A stretch of 54,600 nt of DNA. Origin: Candidatus Staskawiczbacteria bacterium (GTDB lineage: Bacteria; Patescibacteriota; Minisyncoccia; Minisyncoccales; Staskawiczbacteraceae). Positions 1 through 7,147 of the stretch are shown piece after piece. The stretch's first letter is position 1; the number at the start of each line of letters is the position of its first letter. Position numbers and translations under genes: made by a program. Location: contig JAHFKW010000002.1 of assembly GCA_023245145.1 (NCBI GenBank), forward strand, positions 1-54,600, in the 5' to 3' direction. Under the pieces are notes generated by a model. The model searched no databases. It was not told the DNA's origin and saw only the letters and a list, made by a program, of their open reading frames with translations.

Positions 1-578
1 AAGGCGCAAGCCGCTTTATGAATGGTCTGCGGTCTATCAGCTAGTTGGTGAGGTAATGGCTCACCAAGGCTATGACGGATAGGGGGCGTGAGAGCGCGAC
101 CCCCAAGAATGGCACTGCGACACGGGCCATACTCCTACGGGAGGCTGCAGTCGAGAATCTTCCGCAATGGACGAAAGTCTGACGGAGCGACATTTCGTGA
201 TGGATGAAGCCCTTCGGGGTGTAAACATCTTTTATCTGGGAAAAAGTTATTGATTGTACCAGATGAATAAGGGGATCCTAATTCTGTGCCAGCAGGAGCG
301 GTAATACAGAATCCCCGAGCGTTACCCGGATTTATTGGGCGTAAAGGGTTGGTAGGTGGTTTGGTAAGTTTGCGATTAAACCTCATCGGCTTAACCTTTG
401 AGCTGTTGCAAATACTGCTAGACTAAGAGGGCGTTAGAGGCAAACGGAACCGATGGAGTAGGGGTGAAATCCGTTGATATCATCGGGAACACCAAAAGCG
501 AAGGCAGTTTGCTGGGGCGACCCTGACACTGAACAACGAAAGCGTGGGGAGCAAAAAGGATTAACACCGTTGTGACGG

Positions 579-722
579 AATTTCTAATTATTCTAATTGT
601 TCTAATTTCTAATCAAATTATAATTCTTGAATGTCTAATTTCTAAACGGTTTAGGAATTTTGGCATTAGGATTTGGTATTTGATTAGGTCAATTAGGTTA
701 ATTAGAATAATTAGAGATTTAC
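579..722. repeat. AT-rich inverted-repeat element inside the 16S intron
   Basis: A left arm of TTCTAATTATTCTAATT-type units is followed by a right arm of AATTAGAATAATTAG-type units, giving a long imperfect hairpin in the 5' part of the intron. The right arm shares GAATTTTGG and GGTATTTGATTAG with the right arm of the element in the 23S gene. No gene is carried. It resembles a small non-autonomous (MITE-like) copy of the 23S insertion. Confidence 0.7.
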
Positions 723-1186
723 GAACAATGGCCGGTAGGGTATACCGGAGATAGTCCCCAGGCGCAGTATTGTGTCCTGGAAAACTTGGCTGTATGCTGG
801 AAAATCCGTTGAAAAACGGACAATCAGCAGGCAACCTTAGTTTACTGAATGATGGGTTGGGTGACTCGTGATGAGACTGCTTGCCGGGGAGCTTAATCCC
901 GGAGGCGAGTTGCGCTAACTAACCCATAGCGAGTTCTTTGGAAAGTGCACTTCCAAGGAACTCGCTCCTATCATTCAGTAAATTAAGAGAGTCCTCAGAG
1001 ACTACACGCCGAGCATTGATGAATATGCGAGCCGAAGCCGAAAGGCATCCTCGCCATTTGCGAGGTCAGGAGGATTAGATACCCTCTTCGGCTCGCACCT
1101 TTTTATCGATGATGATATAGTCCGAACTATGCAGTAATGTATAGAGACGAGCAGAAATGCCTCGTCCACAAATTTAGGCATTAAGA

Positions 1187-1232
1187 TTTCAAAATTATTT
1201 AGAAATTAGAATAATTAGAAATTAGAAATTCC
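1187..1232. repeat. Single arm of the AATTAGAATA repeat family
   Basis: Units of AGAAATTAGAATAATTAG type near the 3' end of the 16S intron, in the same orientation as the right arm of the element at 579-722. It is a solo arm with no partner nearby. Confidence 0.65.
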
Positions 1233-2135
1233 AAATTTGTAGCAACAAATTTGTAGATACCCTTGTAGTCCACGCTGTAAACGATGGATGCTGGCTATTG
1301 GCAGTGTCGACCCTGCCAGTGGCGAAGCTAACGCGTTAAGCATCCCGCCTGGGAAGTACGAACGCAAGTTTAAAACTCAAAGGAATAGACGGGGACTCAC
1401 ACAAGCAGTGGACCATGTGGCTTAATTCGACAACAAACGAAGAACCTTACCAGGACTAGAAACCCAACTGACCATTCTATGAAAGTAGAACTTCGCAAGA
1501 CAGTTGGGCAGGTGCTGCATGGTTGTCGTCAGTTCGTGTCTTGAGACGTACCGTTAATTCGGGTAACGAACGCAACCCTTGCTCTGTGTTTTACATGTCA
1601 CAGAGGACTGCCCGAGATAATTGGGAGGAAGGTGAGGATGACGCCAAATCAGCATGGCCCTTGATGTCCTGGGCTGCACACGTGGTACAATGGCCGGTAC
1701 AATGGGCCCGAACGCGCAAGCGGGAGGATAATCCCACCAAAGCCGGTCTCAGTTCGGATTGAGGGCTGAAACTCGCCCTCATGAAGCTGGAATTACTAGT
1801 AATCGCCAATCAGCTACGTGGCGATGAATACGTTCCTGAGTCTTGTACTCACCGCCCGTCAAGCCAAGCAAGCTGGGGATAGCCGAAGTTCCATGCAAAT
1901 GGGCCTAAGCTAGATTCAGTAAGAGGGGCTAAGTCGTAACAAGGCACGGGTAGCGGAAGCTGCTCGTGGATCATTTTTTTAAAAGTGTTGACTCTAGTTA
2001 AAGTCCAGAATTTAGATTTTAACTTTAAATGTTTTGCAGGTTTCTGGCTACGCCAGATCTCGCGCAGCGAGACATTTCAAAAACCAGCTATTTAAGACAG
2101 CTTTAAGAAACGAATACTTACCAAGAATAAACATT

Positions 2136-2158
2136 CCCGCCTAGCGGGTTTTGTTTTA
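2136..2158 (+). terminator. Hairpin terminator after 16S rRNA
   Basis: CCCGC-cta-GCGGG followed by TTTTGTTTT. It separates the 16S transcript from greA. Two more small hairpins (CTGGCTACGCCAG and TCTCGCGCAGCGAGA) lie between the 16S end and this site and may be processing structures. Confidence 0.7.
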
Positions 2159-2160
2159 CC

Positions 2161-2188
2161 TTGAAATTTTAAGAATTTGTAGTAACAT
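2161..2188 (+). promoter_or_regulatory. greA promoter, leaderless layout
   Basis: TTGAAA, 16-bp spacer, TAACAT, then exactly 6 nt to the greA ATG. The expected transcription start falls on or next to the start codon, and no SD motif is present. Confidence 0.55.
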
Positions 2189-2194
2189 GGGCGT

Positions 2195-2647
2195 ATGGCT
2201 CAATATTTCACCAAAGAAGGCTTAAAAACCCTGAAAGATGAATTGAAGGAATTAAAGACGACTGAAATGAGGCGGATTGTTAAGTTGATTGCCGAGGCAG
2301 CCTCTTTTGGCGATTTAAAAGAAAATTCGGCTTACCACGAAGCTCGCAATTCCAAATCATTTTTGTTGGGCCGAATTGAACAACTTGAAAACGCCATCAA
2401 TGATGCAATAATTAAGGATAAGATTGAAGACGGAAAAATTCAGATTGGTTCAAGGGTTAAAATGCTGTTTGCAGGAAAAGAAGAAGAGTATCAGATCACA
2501 TCGCCAACCGAATCTGACATTTTAAAAAATAAAATTTCGTACCAATCGCCGTTTGGACAAAAACTGATGGGGAAAAAGGCGGGCGAAGAATTCAATTACG
2601 AAGCGGGGGCAAAAAAGGTTAAAATTAAGGTGCTCTTTATAAAATAA
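2195..2647 (+). CDS. greA: Transcription elongation factor GreA
   Basis: GreA binds in the RNA polymerase secondary channel and stimulates cleavage of backtracked transcripts. The 150-residue protein has the usual two parts: an N-terminal antiparallel coiled coil (about residues 1-75) with the acidic tip stretch FGDLKENSAYHEAR, and a C-terminal FKBP-like domain containing SPFGQKLMGKKAGEEF. Length is close to the family norm. The ATG is chosen because the N-terminus aligns with GreA and because a TAnnnT hexamer sits 6 nt upstream; there is no SD. It is a single gene between the 16S terminator and a convergent tRNA-Ala. Confidence 0.96.
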   Translation: MAQYFTKEGLKTLKDELKELKTTEMRRIVKLIAEAASFGDLKENSAYHEARNSKSFLLGRIEQLENAINDAIIKDKIEDGKIQIGSRVKMLFAGKEEEYQITSPTESDILKNKISYQSPFGQKLMGKKAGEEFNYEAGAKKVKIKVLFIK

Positions 2648-2670
2648 AAACGCTTTTTAGGACGTTTTGC
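2646..2670. terminator. Small bidirectional hairpin between greA and tRNA-Ala
   Basis: AAAACG and CGTTTT arms around a 10-nt loop, with A/T runs on both sides. It lies between two convergent genes. The stem is short, so its strength is uncertain. Confidence 0.4.
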
Positions 2671-2674
2671 TGTG

Positions 2675-2745
2675 TGGACCCTGCGGGAGTCGAACCCGCC
2701 GCTCCTCATTGCAAATGAGGTGTGTTACCGATATACCAAGGGCCC
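2675..2745 (-). tRNA. tRNA-Ala (anticodon UGC)
   Basis: The minus strand folds as a cloverleaf: acceptor GGGCCCT/AGGGTCC with the alanine-specific G3-U70 pair, anticodon loop TTTGCAA (TGC), and T arm GCGGGTTCGACTCCCGC. Discriminator A is present, and CCA is not encoded. Its promoter reads TTGAAA-17-TACTAT upstream on the minus strand. Confidence 0.96.
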
Positions 2746-2755
2746 ATTAGTAGTT

Positions 2756-2784
2756 ATAGTATTACAATTAACGAAAAATTTCAA
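2756..2784 (-). promoter_or_regulatory. Promoter of tRNA-Ala(UGC)
   Basis: Minus-strand TTGAAA, 17-bp spacer, TACTAT, ending about 10 bp before the mature tRNA. Good match to a housekeeping sigma-70 promoter. Confidence 0.6.
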
Positions 2785-2788
2785 CATT

Positions 2789-3277
2789 ATGAAAAAACTG
2801 TATCTTATCATCGGGGGAATTGTAGTTTTGGCAATTGTGGGCTTCATTGCCAAAGGACTTATTTTTGGAGCGCTCACTGGGGGACATTATCAGCAAAATC
2901 TAAATGGCACGCAAACCTATTCAAATAATGAGGGTTCGGTAACGGTGGGAAATAATGCCAGCATGCCAAGCGAATGGCCTTCTGATGCGCCAAGTAATTT
3001 TGCCGGAGGCAGTATCGTATTTTCAGGAAATTCAAATCCGCAAACCGGAAAAAATGGAGCAGTGGTTTCCTACACAGTGAAAGGCGGAACGATTCAGGGT
3101 GTTTCTGATTATTACAAAGCTCAACTGACTGCCAATGGCTGGACACTTCAGGGTAATTACAATGTTGCGGGTCAGGGAGTTTTGGCTGCCCAAAAAGATG
3201 GCCGAACCTTTGGCGTGAGCATTTCCGACAGTGGTAATGGGAGCGTCACCGTCACTGCTGGCTTGGAGTTACAGTAA
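2789..3277 (+). CDS. Membrane-anchored exported protein, unknown function
   Basis: The 162-residue protein has an N-terminal hydrophobic segment (KKLYLIIGGIVVLAIVGFIA, about residues 2-22) followed by an extracellular Gly/Asn/Ser-rich domain. The domain includes a stretch of the form VSDYYKAQLTANGWTLQG, a pattern seen in small periplasmic or surface domains in many bacteria. I do not recognise a named family. The ORF track extends it upstream, but that extension is antisense to tRNA-Ala, so the ATG before the hydrophobic segment is the sensible start. No SD is present. It shares a bidirectional terminator with the convergent gene that follows. Confidence 0.75.
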   Translation: MKKLYLIIGGIVVLAIVGFIAKGLIFGALTGGHYQQNLNGTQTYSNNEGSVTVGNNASMPSEWPSDAPSNFAGGSIVFSGNSNPQTGKNGAVVSYTVKGGTIQGVSDYYKAQLTANGWTLQGNYNVAGQGVLAAQKDGRTFGVSISDSGNGSVTVTAGLELQ

Positions 3278-3286
3278 AATTAAAGA

Positions 3287-3325
3287 AAAAAGCCTGCTTC
3301 CTTTTTGGGGTAGCAGGCTTTTGTT
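3287..3325. terminator. Bidirectional hairpin terminator
   Basis: AAAAGCCTGCT and AGCAGGCTTTT arms flanked by A and T runs. It serves the exported-protein gene on the plus strand and the frameshifted cassette on the minus strand. Confidence 0.8.
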
Positions 3326-3963
3326 TTAGCCTCCCAATGCAATGGTTGTGCCATTAGGAGAACTAAACGATGCGGGATTTTTTACGGGTAATTTCCCTCC
3401 AAAAATTGTTAGGAAAAGTGCGCGTTTGCCAGGATCATCTTTATTTGCCTTAAGATAACCCTCAACAATGCCATATCCAACGTCGTCGTAAATGGAATAG
3501 CTGTGCACAGTGTACAGAGGTCCATGCAGTAAATTTTTTATAACATCTTTCTGACTTAGGATGTCTCTTTGGAGCACGGCTGCACCTTTCCAGCGCATAT
3601 TCTTAGCTACGCCATCATCGACCCTCAATACACCGCCCCACATTTCCTTGAGGAGTTGAGGAAGTCTTTCGTTAGCGATTTTTCCGCCTCCTGTGTAATT
3701 TTTTCTTGTTGGCGCCAAGCTTCGTTTGGGTCTTTCTCTCTTTCCTTAAATACCGTAATTTGCCTGATTTTTTTAGGCTCAGTGGTGAGTGAAGTAAGGA
3801 AAGAGTTTGTCGCCATGCCCGCCGGAAAGGCTAATAGAGAAGTCAGAGCAAACACCAGCAGAGTTAGTTTGATACGTTCCCGTGCGATTAGTCGTCCGTT
3901 GTCTTTTTTGGGTTCGTCGATGGTGATTACGTTTCTCTGACTTACATCGGATGATTTTTTCAC
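3326..3963 (-). pseudogene. SD-type small gene, apparently frameshifted (membrane protein)
   Basis: Two minus-strand ORFs overlap in different frames. The upstream part (GTG start preceded by AAAGGAG at good spacing) encodes MKKSSDV, a charged stretch, a transmembrane segment (LTLLVFALTSLLAFPAGMA) and then a coiled-coil-like charged region ending in frame shift. The downstream part continues as QLLKEMWGGVLRV to a natural stop beside the terminator. Together they would give a protein of about 210 residues. The switch lies near a run of six A; it needs -1 slippage but the bases do not form the canonical X XXY YYZ heptamer in frame. A true mutation, a sequencing error or unusual recoding all remain possible. 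Function unknown. Confidence 0.55.
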
Positions 3964-4050
3964 GGCGAGCTCCTTTGTTAAAGTGCCGGTTGACGCCAGT
4001 TCAATAGATCAAATTTACAATCGCTAAAGTTTAATTATTTTATCATACAT

Positions 4051-4079
4051 TTGAAAAATCAGCCAATTTGTAATAGTAT
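4051..4079 (+). promoter_or_regulatory. ychF promoter, leaderless layout
   Basis: TTGAAA, 17-bp spacer, TAGTAT, then 6 nt to the ATG. This is one of the clearest cases of the core-gene start pattern in the window. Confidence 0.6.
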
Positions 4080-4085
4080 AATCAC

Positions 4086-5105
4086 ATGGCACTATCTATC
4101 GCAATCGTGGGGCTTCCAAACGTTGGTAAGTCCACGTTGTTTAAAACATTAACTAAAAAGGAAGTCTTGATTGCCAATTATCCTTTTGCCACGATTGACC
4201 CGAATGTGGGGGTGGTTTTGGTTCCTGATGAAAGAGTAGATAAGCTGGCTGAATTTTCCATTTCAGAGAAAAAGATTTATGCTACGGTGGAATTTGTGGA
4301 CATTGCCGGGTTGGTAAAAGGCGCCAGTGAAGGCGAGGGGTTGGGTAATAAATTTTTAGCCAATATTCGGGAAACCGATGCTATCGTCTATATTTTACGC
4401 GCCTTTAAAAATGATGACATTATCAACACGCAAAGTGACATTAATCCAATGCGTGACAAAGAAATTTTGGACGTGGAATTGATTTTAAAAGATTTGGAAA
4501 CGCTTCAAAAGTATAAAACCAAAGATGCTAAGGAAACTTCGGCGATAACCAAGGCCGTTAATTTTCTTAAACAACAGAAAGTGTTAGTTGAGCAATCTTG
4601 GAGTGAAGAAGAAAAATCAGTATTAAGAAATTTCCAATTGTTGACTCTCAAGCCAAGATTATATGTGTTAAACGGATCACGGGACGACTTGATAACTTTA
4701 CAACTTGATAACTTGACGAACTATCTTTTGATGAATATTGCGGAAGAATATGATTCAGCGGCGTTTACAAAAGAAGAAAGAATTGGGCTTGGGTTATCGG
4801 CGGAATCGGGGTTAGATATGTTAATTAAAAAATCGTATGAATTATTGGGTTTACAAACCTTTTTAACCACCGGGGAAACGGAAACGCGGGCGTGGACGAT
4901 TCATAAGGGCGACAAAGCTCCGCAGGCGGCAGGCGTAATTCATTCAGATTTTGAACAAAAGTTTGTGAAAGCGGAAGTAATTTTTTGGGAAGATTTGTTG
5001 AAAGTTGGTAACTATGCCAAAGCCCGCGAAACTGGATTAATCCGGACGGAAGGTAAGGAGTATGTGATAAAGGATGGAGATGTGGTTGAGTTTAAGCATG
5101 GGTAA
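4086..5105 (+). CDS. ychF: Redox-regulated ATPase YchF (Obg-like ATPase)
   Basis: A P-loop ATPase of the Obg family that binds ribosomes and is linked to stress and translation control. Visible motifs are GLPNVGKST (G1, residues 8-16), the [17 protein letters not shown] switch II region, and a C-terminal TGS domain with the typical end [18 protein letters not shown]. At 339 residues it is slightly shorter than the usual 360. The G4 position reads VLNGS where classical GTPases have NKxD, in line with the ATP preference of YchF. No SD; the ATG is 6 nt after a TAnnnT hexamer. Confidence 0.96.
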   Translation: MALSIAIVGLPNVGKSTLFKTLTKKEVLIANYPFATIDPNVGVVLVPDERVDKLAEFSISEKKIYATVEFVDIAGLVKGASEGEGLGNKFLANIRETDAIVYILRAFKNDDIINTQSDINPMRDKEILDVELILKDLETLQKYKTKDAKETSAITKAVNFLKQQKVLVEQSWSEEEKSVLRNFQLLTLKPRLYVLNGSRDDLITLQLDNLTNYLLMNIAEEYDSAAFTKEERIGLGLSAESGLDMLIKKSYELLGLQTFLTTGETETRAWTIHKGDKAPQAAGVIHSDFEQKFVKAEVIFWEDLLKVGNYAKARETGLIRTEGKEYVIKDGDVVEFKHG

Positions 5106-5124
5106 GAGGGTATAAATTTTGTAA

Positions 5125-5155
5125 TAAAAAAATCCCGACGCTTGGTGGTCGGGAT
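5125..5155 (-). terminator. Terminator of the 87-aa cassette gene
   Basis: On the minus strand ATCCCGAC and GTCGGGAT form the stem, followed by a run of seven T. Confidence 0.85.
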
Positions 5156-5172
5156 CTGGAGGGCTAGTTTTA

Positions 5173-5436
5173 TTATTGATTATCGAACTTTGCCCATTTT
5201 TTGACATTCTTTTTGTGTATTTGGCGTAGTCGTCGCCTTAGCGCGGCGGCTTCCTTGCGGGCTTCGGGTTGGGTTTCATAAGAAGAAGATGATTGCCATT
5301 TACCATTACCATCAAATATGGTAACCCCGAAACTCCAGCCACCTCCAGCCTGCTTCATGGGGCCGGGGTGGACTAAGACGTAGTGAGGTTCGATTCTGCG
5401 AGAAAGAGAATCCTGAACCATAATCGGCTTCAACAT
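5173..5436 (-). CDS. SD-type cassette gene, 87-aa protein of unknown function
   Basis: I do not recognise this protein. It is basic, with a C-terminal Arg/Lys-rich helix (EARKEAAALRRRLRQIHKKNVKKW) and a central GGGWSFGVTIFDGNGKW stretch that suggests a small beta sheet. The gene is a complete stand-alone unit: promoter TTGACA-17-TAGAGT, a leader of about 40 nt, GGAG placed 8 nt before the ATG, and its own hairpin terminator. Base composition is richer in GC than neighbouring core genes. It belongs to the set of SD-bearing small genes described in the findings. Confidence 0.75.
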   Translation of the reverse strand: MLKPIMVQDSLSRRIEPHYVLVHPGPMKQAGGGWSFGVTIFDGNGKWQSSSSYETQPEARKEAAALRRRLRQIHKKNVKKWAKFDNQ

Positions 5437-5484
5437 GAATGGTCTCCAAAAAATATTGAGAATGGTGAGTACTGCTCTAATAAT

Positions 5485-5513
5485 ACTCTATTATATAATT
5501 CATAATCTGTCAA
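5485..5513 (-). promoter_or_regulatory. Cassette promoter TTGACA-17-TAGAGT
   Basis: Minus-strand consensus -35, 17-bp spacer and -10 TAGAGT upstream of the 87-aa gene. The same -10 and spacer recur at the 64-aa gene near 12.2 kb. Confidence 0.7.
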
Positions 5514-5525
5514 GTAAAATTTGAA

Positions 5526-5556
5526 ATAAAAAATCCCACGGTGGCGAGTCGTGGGA
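5526..5556 (-). terminator. Terminator of the 41-aa cassette gene
   Basis: TCCCACG and CGTGGGA arms followed by TTTTTTATTT on the minus strand. Confidence 0.85.
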
Positions 5557-5563
5557 AACTAGA

Positions 5564-5689
5564 CTAGTAGTGGAACAATCCGGCGCAGGCCATAACATCA
5601 GCAAAGACTTTACACGTCATAACCAGCGGTACCGTGACACAAAAATACTTCCACGCTAATCCAATACTTTCTTCATTGTAGCGATACAT
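5564..5689 (-). CDS. SD-type cassette gene, 41-aa protein (below ORF-track cutoff)
   Basis: This ORF is missing from the supplied track because it is short. It reads MYRYNEESIGLAWKYF, then a hydrophobic, Cys-containing half (VTVPLVMTCKVFADVMACAG) and ends LFHY. It could be a single-pass membrane peptide. Support for being real comes from its surroundings: a perfect TTGACA-17-TACTAT promoter, AAGGAG 7 nt before the ATG, and a strong terminator just after the stop. No homologue is recognised. Confidence 0.65.
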   Translation of the reverse strand: MYRYNEESIGLAWKYFCVTVPLVMTCKVFADVMACAGLFHY

Positions 5690-5731
5690 GATTTGCTCCT
5701 TGATAGAGAGGCAGGTTCAGGTGTTGAGGCT

Positions 5732-5760
5732 ATAGTAGTATGAATCATTAAACTTGTCAA
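5732..5760 (-). promoter_or_regulatory. Cassette promoter TTGACA-17-TACTAT
   Basis: Drives the 41-aa gene. The -35 box ends immediately before the ATG of the divergent 97-aa gene, so the two starts share this short gap. Confidence 0.75.
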
Positions 5761-5761
5761 C

Positions 5762-6055
5762 ATGAAATTTGAGATAAAAAACTTACAAAGCAATATTAAT
5801 ATTATTATGCGACAGATTGGTTACCAACCAGCTTACTTCCAAGAGCCTGGGGAATTTAGTGTAGTTAAAAAAATAATGGGAAGTGACTACCCCAGATTTC
5901 ACTTATATATAAAAAATACAGGAAGTGATTTTAGCTTTAATCTTCACCTTGACCAGAAAAAACCTTCGTATGAAGGTGCAACGGGACATAGTGGAGATTA
6001 TGATGGAGAGGTAGTGGAAGGCGAGGCAGAGAGAATTCAGCAGTTATTAAAGTAA
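5762..6055 (+). CDS. Conserved small protein, unknown function (97 aa)
   Basis: The protein has a pattern I associate with a family common in CPR genomes: an N-terminal helix (MKFEIKNLQSNINIIMRQIGY), a YPRFHLYIK strand, FSFNLHLDQKKPSYEG, then HSGDYDGEVVEGEAERI. Its role is not known to me. No SD is present; TAAACT lies 7 nt before the ATG, so it follows the core-gene start pattern and not the cassette pattern. It faces away from the 41-aa gene and converges on the 72-aa gene. Confidence 0.75.
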   Translation: MKFEIKNLQSNINIIMRQIGYQPAYFQEPGEFSVVKKIMGSDYPRFHLYIKNTGSDFSFNLHLDQKKPSYEGATGHSGDYDGEVVEGEAERIQQLLK

Positions 6056-6082
6056 AAAAAGTGCGCACTTTGGTAGTGCGCT
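6055..6082 (-). terminator. Terminator of the 72-aa cassette gene
   Basis: GCGCACT and AGTGCGC arms followed on the minus strand by ACTTTTTTT. It overlaps the end of the convergent 97-aa gene. Confidence 0.8.
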
Positions 6083-6099
6083 TATAGGAAAAATCACTG

Positions 6100-6318
6100 T
6101 CAAGGATTTATGGGAGTGATGGTCTCTGGATTAACCAGTCGCTCTTCGCTTGGATTTCGATTGTGAAACTTGATCCAATACTGTAGTTCTCCCGAAGCTG
6201 TCTTTGTCCACTCAGTCACTTTAGCTAGATCTCCGTTTCGCAGATCGTTGGGATCCTGAGATATATAAATTACAATCGTTCCAATCTTCAATCTCGTATT
6301 TGGATTTATCCCGTTCAT
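6100..6318 (-). CDS. SD-type cassette gene, 72-aa protein of unknown function
   Basis: The ORF track starts 20 codons earlier, but AAGGGGAA sits at normal SD distance from the internal ATG, which fits MNGINPNTRLKIGTIVIYI. The protein looks like a small beta-barrel (LKIGTIVIYISQDPNDLRNGDLAKVTEW, then LQYWIKFHNRNPSEERL), of the kind seen in SH3- or KOW-like folds; that is only an impression. Promoter TTGACA-17-TATAGT overlaps the start of the divergent pseudouridine synthase gene. A terminator follows. Confidence 0.7.
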   Translation of the reverse strand: MNGINPNTRLKIGTIVIYISQDPNDLRNGDLAKVTEWTKTASGELQYWIKFHNRNPSEERLVNPETITPINP

Positions 6319-6357
6319 GATGATTCCCCTTGTTTGTGAAAGTTGCTGAACAAATAA

Positions 6358-6386
6358 ACTATAGTCTATAAATCTCAATATGTCAA
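6358..6386 (-). promoter_or_regulatory. Cassette promoter TTGACA-17-TATAGT
   Basis: Minus-strand promoter of the 72-aa gene. The -35 hexamer is formed by codons 1-3 of the divergent pseudouridine synthase gene (ATGTCAATA). Confidence 0.75.
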
Positions 6387-7030
6387 TAAAAATACTCTAC
6401 GAAGACAATCACATTATTGCGGTTGAAAAACCCGCAGGTGTTTTGAGTCAGGGAGACCGGTCGGGGCAAACCAGCATGTTTGGTTTGGTGAAAAAGTATT
6501 TAAAAGAGAAATATAAAAAACCGGGAAATGTGTTTTTGGGAATTGTGCATCGTTTAGATCGGCCGGTTTCTGGGATTTTATTGTTTGCTAAAACCAGCAA
6601 AGGTGCATCAAGATTATCCGAGCAATTCAGAAACAAGACGATTGAAAAAACGTATCACGCGTTGGTAGTTGGAAAACCGCCGAAAAATAGGGGAGTACTG
6701 GTGAATGTGATTGGCAAGGACGAAAAATTATTGAAGGCTAAAGAATATGGTGATGGGAAAGAGGCCGTGTTGCATTACGAATTGGTGAAAAGTAATGGGA
6801 AATATTCTTTACTGAAAATACAAATTCAAGGTGGGCAGTTTCATCAAATTCGGGTGCAACTTTCTTTGGCGGGGATGCCAATTGTGGGGGATGTAAAATA
6901 TAAAGGTGAAGCATGGAGTTTTGGAGAAGCAATTGCATTATGCGCCACGGGAATTTCATTCATACAAGCCACTGTGGATAAACGGGTTGACTTGTCTATT
7001 GCTATTCCATTTGAATTGGGGGATAATTAG
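6380..7030 (+). CDS. RluA-family pseudouridine synthase
   Basis: Converts uridine to pseudouridine in structured RNA. The catalytic motif HRLDRPVSG is at about residues 57-65, with the catalytic Asp in HRLD. The C-terminal region has the typical GGQFHQIRVQLSLAGMPIVGD stretch. At 216 residues it is a catalytic domain only, without the N-terminal S4 domain of RluC/RluD, like RluA or TruC, so the target (rRNA or tRNA) cannot be told. No SD; TATAAA lies 7 nt before the ATG. Confidence 0.92.
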   Translation: MSIKILYEDNHIIAVEKPAGVLSQGDRSGQTSMFGLVKKYLKEKYKKPGNVFLGIVHRLDRPVSGILLFAKTSKGASRLSEQFRNKTIEKTYHALVVGKPPKNRGVLVNVIGKDEKLLKAKEYGDGKEAVLHYELVKSNGKYSLLKIQIQGGQFHQIRVQLSLAGMPIVGDVKYKGEAWSFGEAIALCATGISFIQATVDKRVDLSIAIPFELGDN

Positions 7031-7036
7031 AGAATA

Positions 7037-7136
7037 TTCATTAAAATTTCTAATTATACTAATTAACCTAATTATACTAATTAACCTAATTAATCTAATC
7101 AAATATTAATGATTAGAAATTAGAACAATTAGAATA
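7037..7136. repeat. Gene-less copy of the AATTAGAATA repeat family
   Basis: TCTAATTATACTAATTAACC-type units followed by the reverse orientation (GATTAGAAATTAGAACAATTAG). It forms an imperfect hairpin between the pseudouridine synthase and the membrane protein, and is related to the elements in the 16S intron and in 23S helix 25. Confidence 0.7.
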
Positions 7137-7147
7137 ATTTTAAAGCT

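Larger units (their letters stand above)
562..1253 (+). other. Group I self-splicing intron in 16S rRNA (site 788)
   Basis: The 5' exon ends in U (GGAT) and the insertion ends in G (AAATTTG), as group I splicing requires. The core elements appear in order: P-like GCTGGAAAATC near 796, Q-like AATCAGCAGG near 822, R-like AGACTACA near 999, and S-like GATATAGTCC near 1113; the R/S pair gives P7. A long P8-like stem (TGCGAGCCGAAG with CTTCGGCTCGCA) lies between R and S. GTCC near 752 could be the guide pairing with GGAU. No homing endonuclease is encoded; the largest ORF is 60 codons of repeat sequence. The insertion point matches E. coli 788, a position known for introns in other 16S genes. Boundaries are inferred from exon continuity. 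Confidence 0.9.
1..1980 (+). rRNA. rrs: 16S ribosomal RNA, 5'-truncated by the window, intron-interrupted
   Basis: Small-subunit rRNA. Conserved blocks are readable in order: ACTCCTACGGGAGGC, a 530-loop block GTGCCAGCAGGAGCGGTAA (universal form has GCCGCGG), the 690-790 region, CAACGAAAGCG-like segments, and GTCGTAACAAGG near the 3' end. The exon sequence stops at GGAT and resumes at TAGATACCC after a group I intron of about 690 bp. The last helix ends in GGATCA, followed directly by TTTTTTT, so the CCTCC anti-Shine-Dalgarno core is absent. The 5' roughly 220 nt lie before the window. The 23S gene is not adjacent. The exact 3' end is inferred from alignment by eye to E. coli. Confidence 0.97.

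Noticed and set aside
1523-1809. ORFs inside the 16S and 23S genes (for example 1523-1762, 10064-10360)
   Set aside because: They overlap conserved rRNA sequence and have no start signals. Only the gene in the helix-25 insertion has a promoter, SD and terminator.
2000-2130. tRNA genes in the 16S downstream spacer
   Set aside because: No cloverleaf or T-loop motif is found; only two small hairpins and a terminator.
2672-2788. N-terminal extension of the exported protein
   Set aside because: It is antisense to tRNA-Ala, and the signal segment begins at the internal ATG.
3660-3720. Programmed -1 frameshift
   Set aside because: The A run does not present an in-frame X XXY YYZ heptamer and no clear stimulatory structure follows, so it is listed as a probable broken gene.
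7037-7136. CRISPR-like array in the TCTAATTA repeats
   Set aside because: Units are short, AT-rich and continuous, with no unique spacers of regular length.
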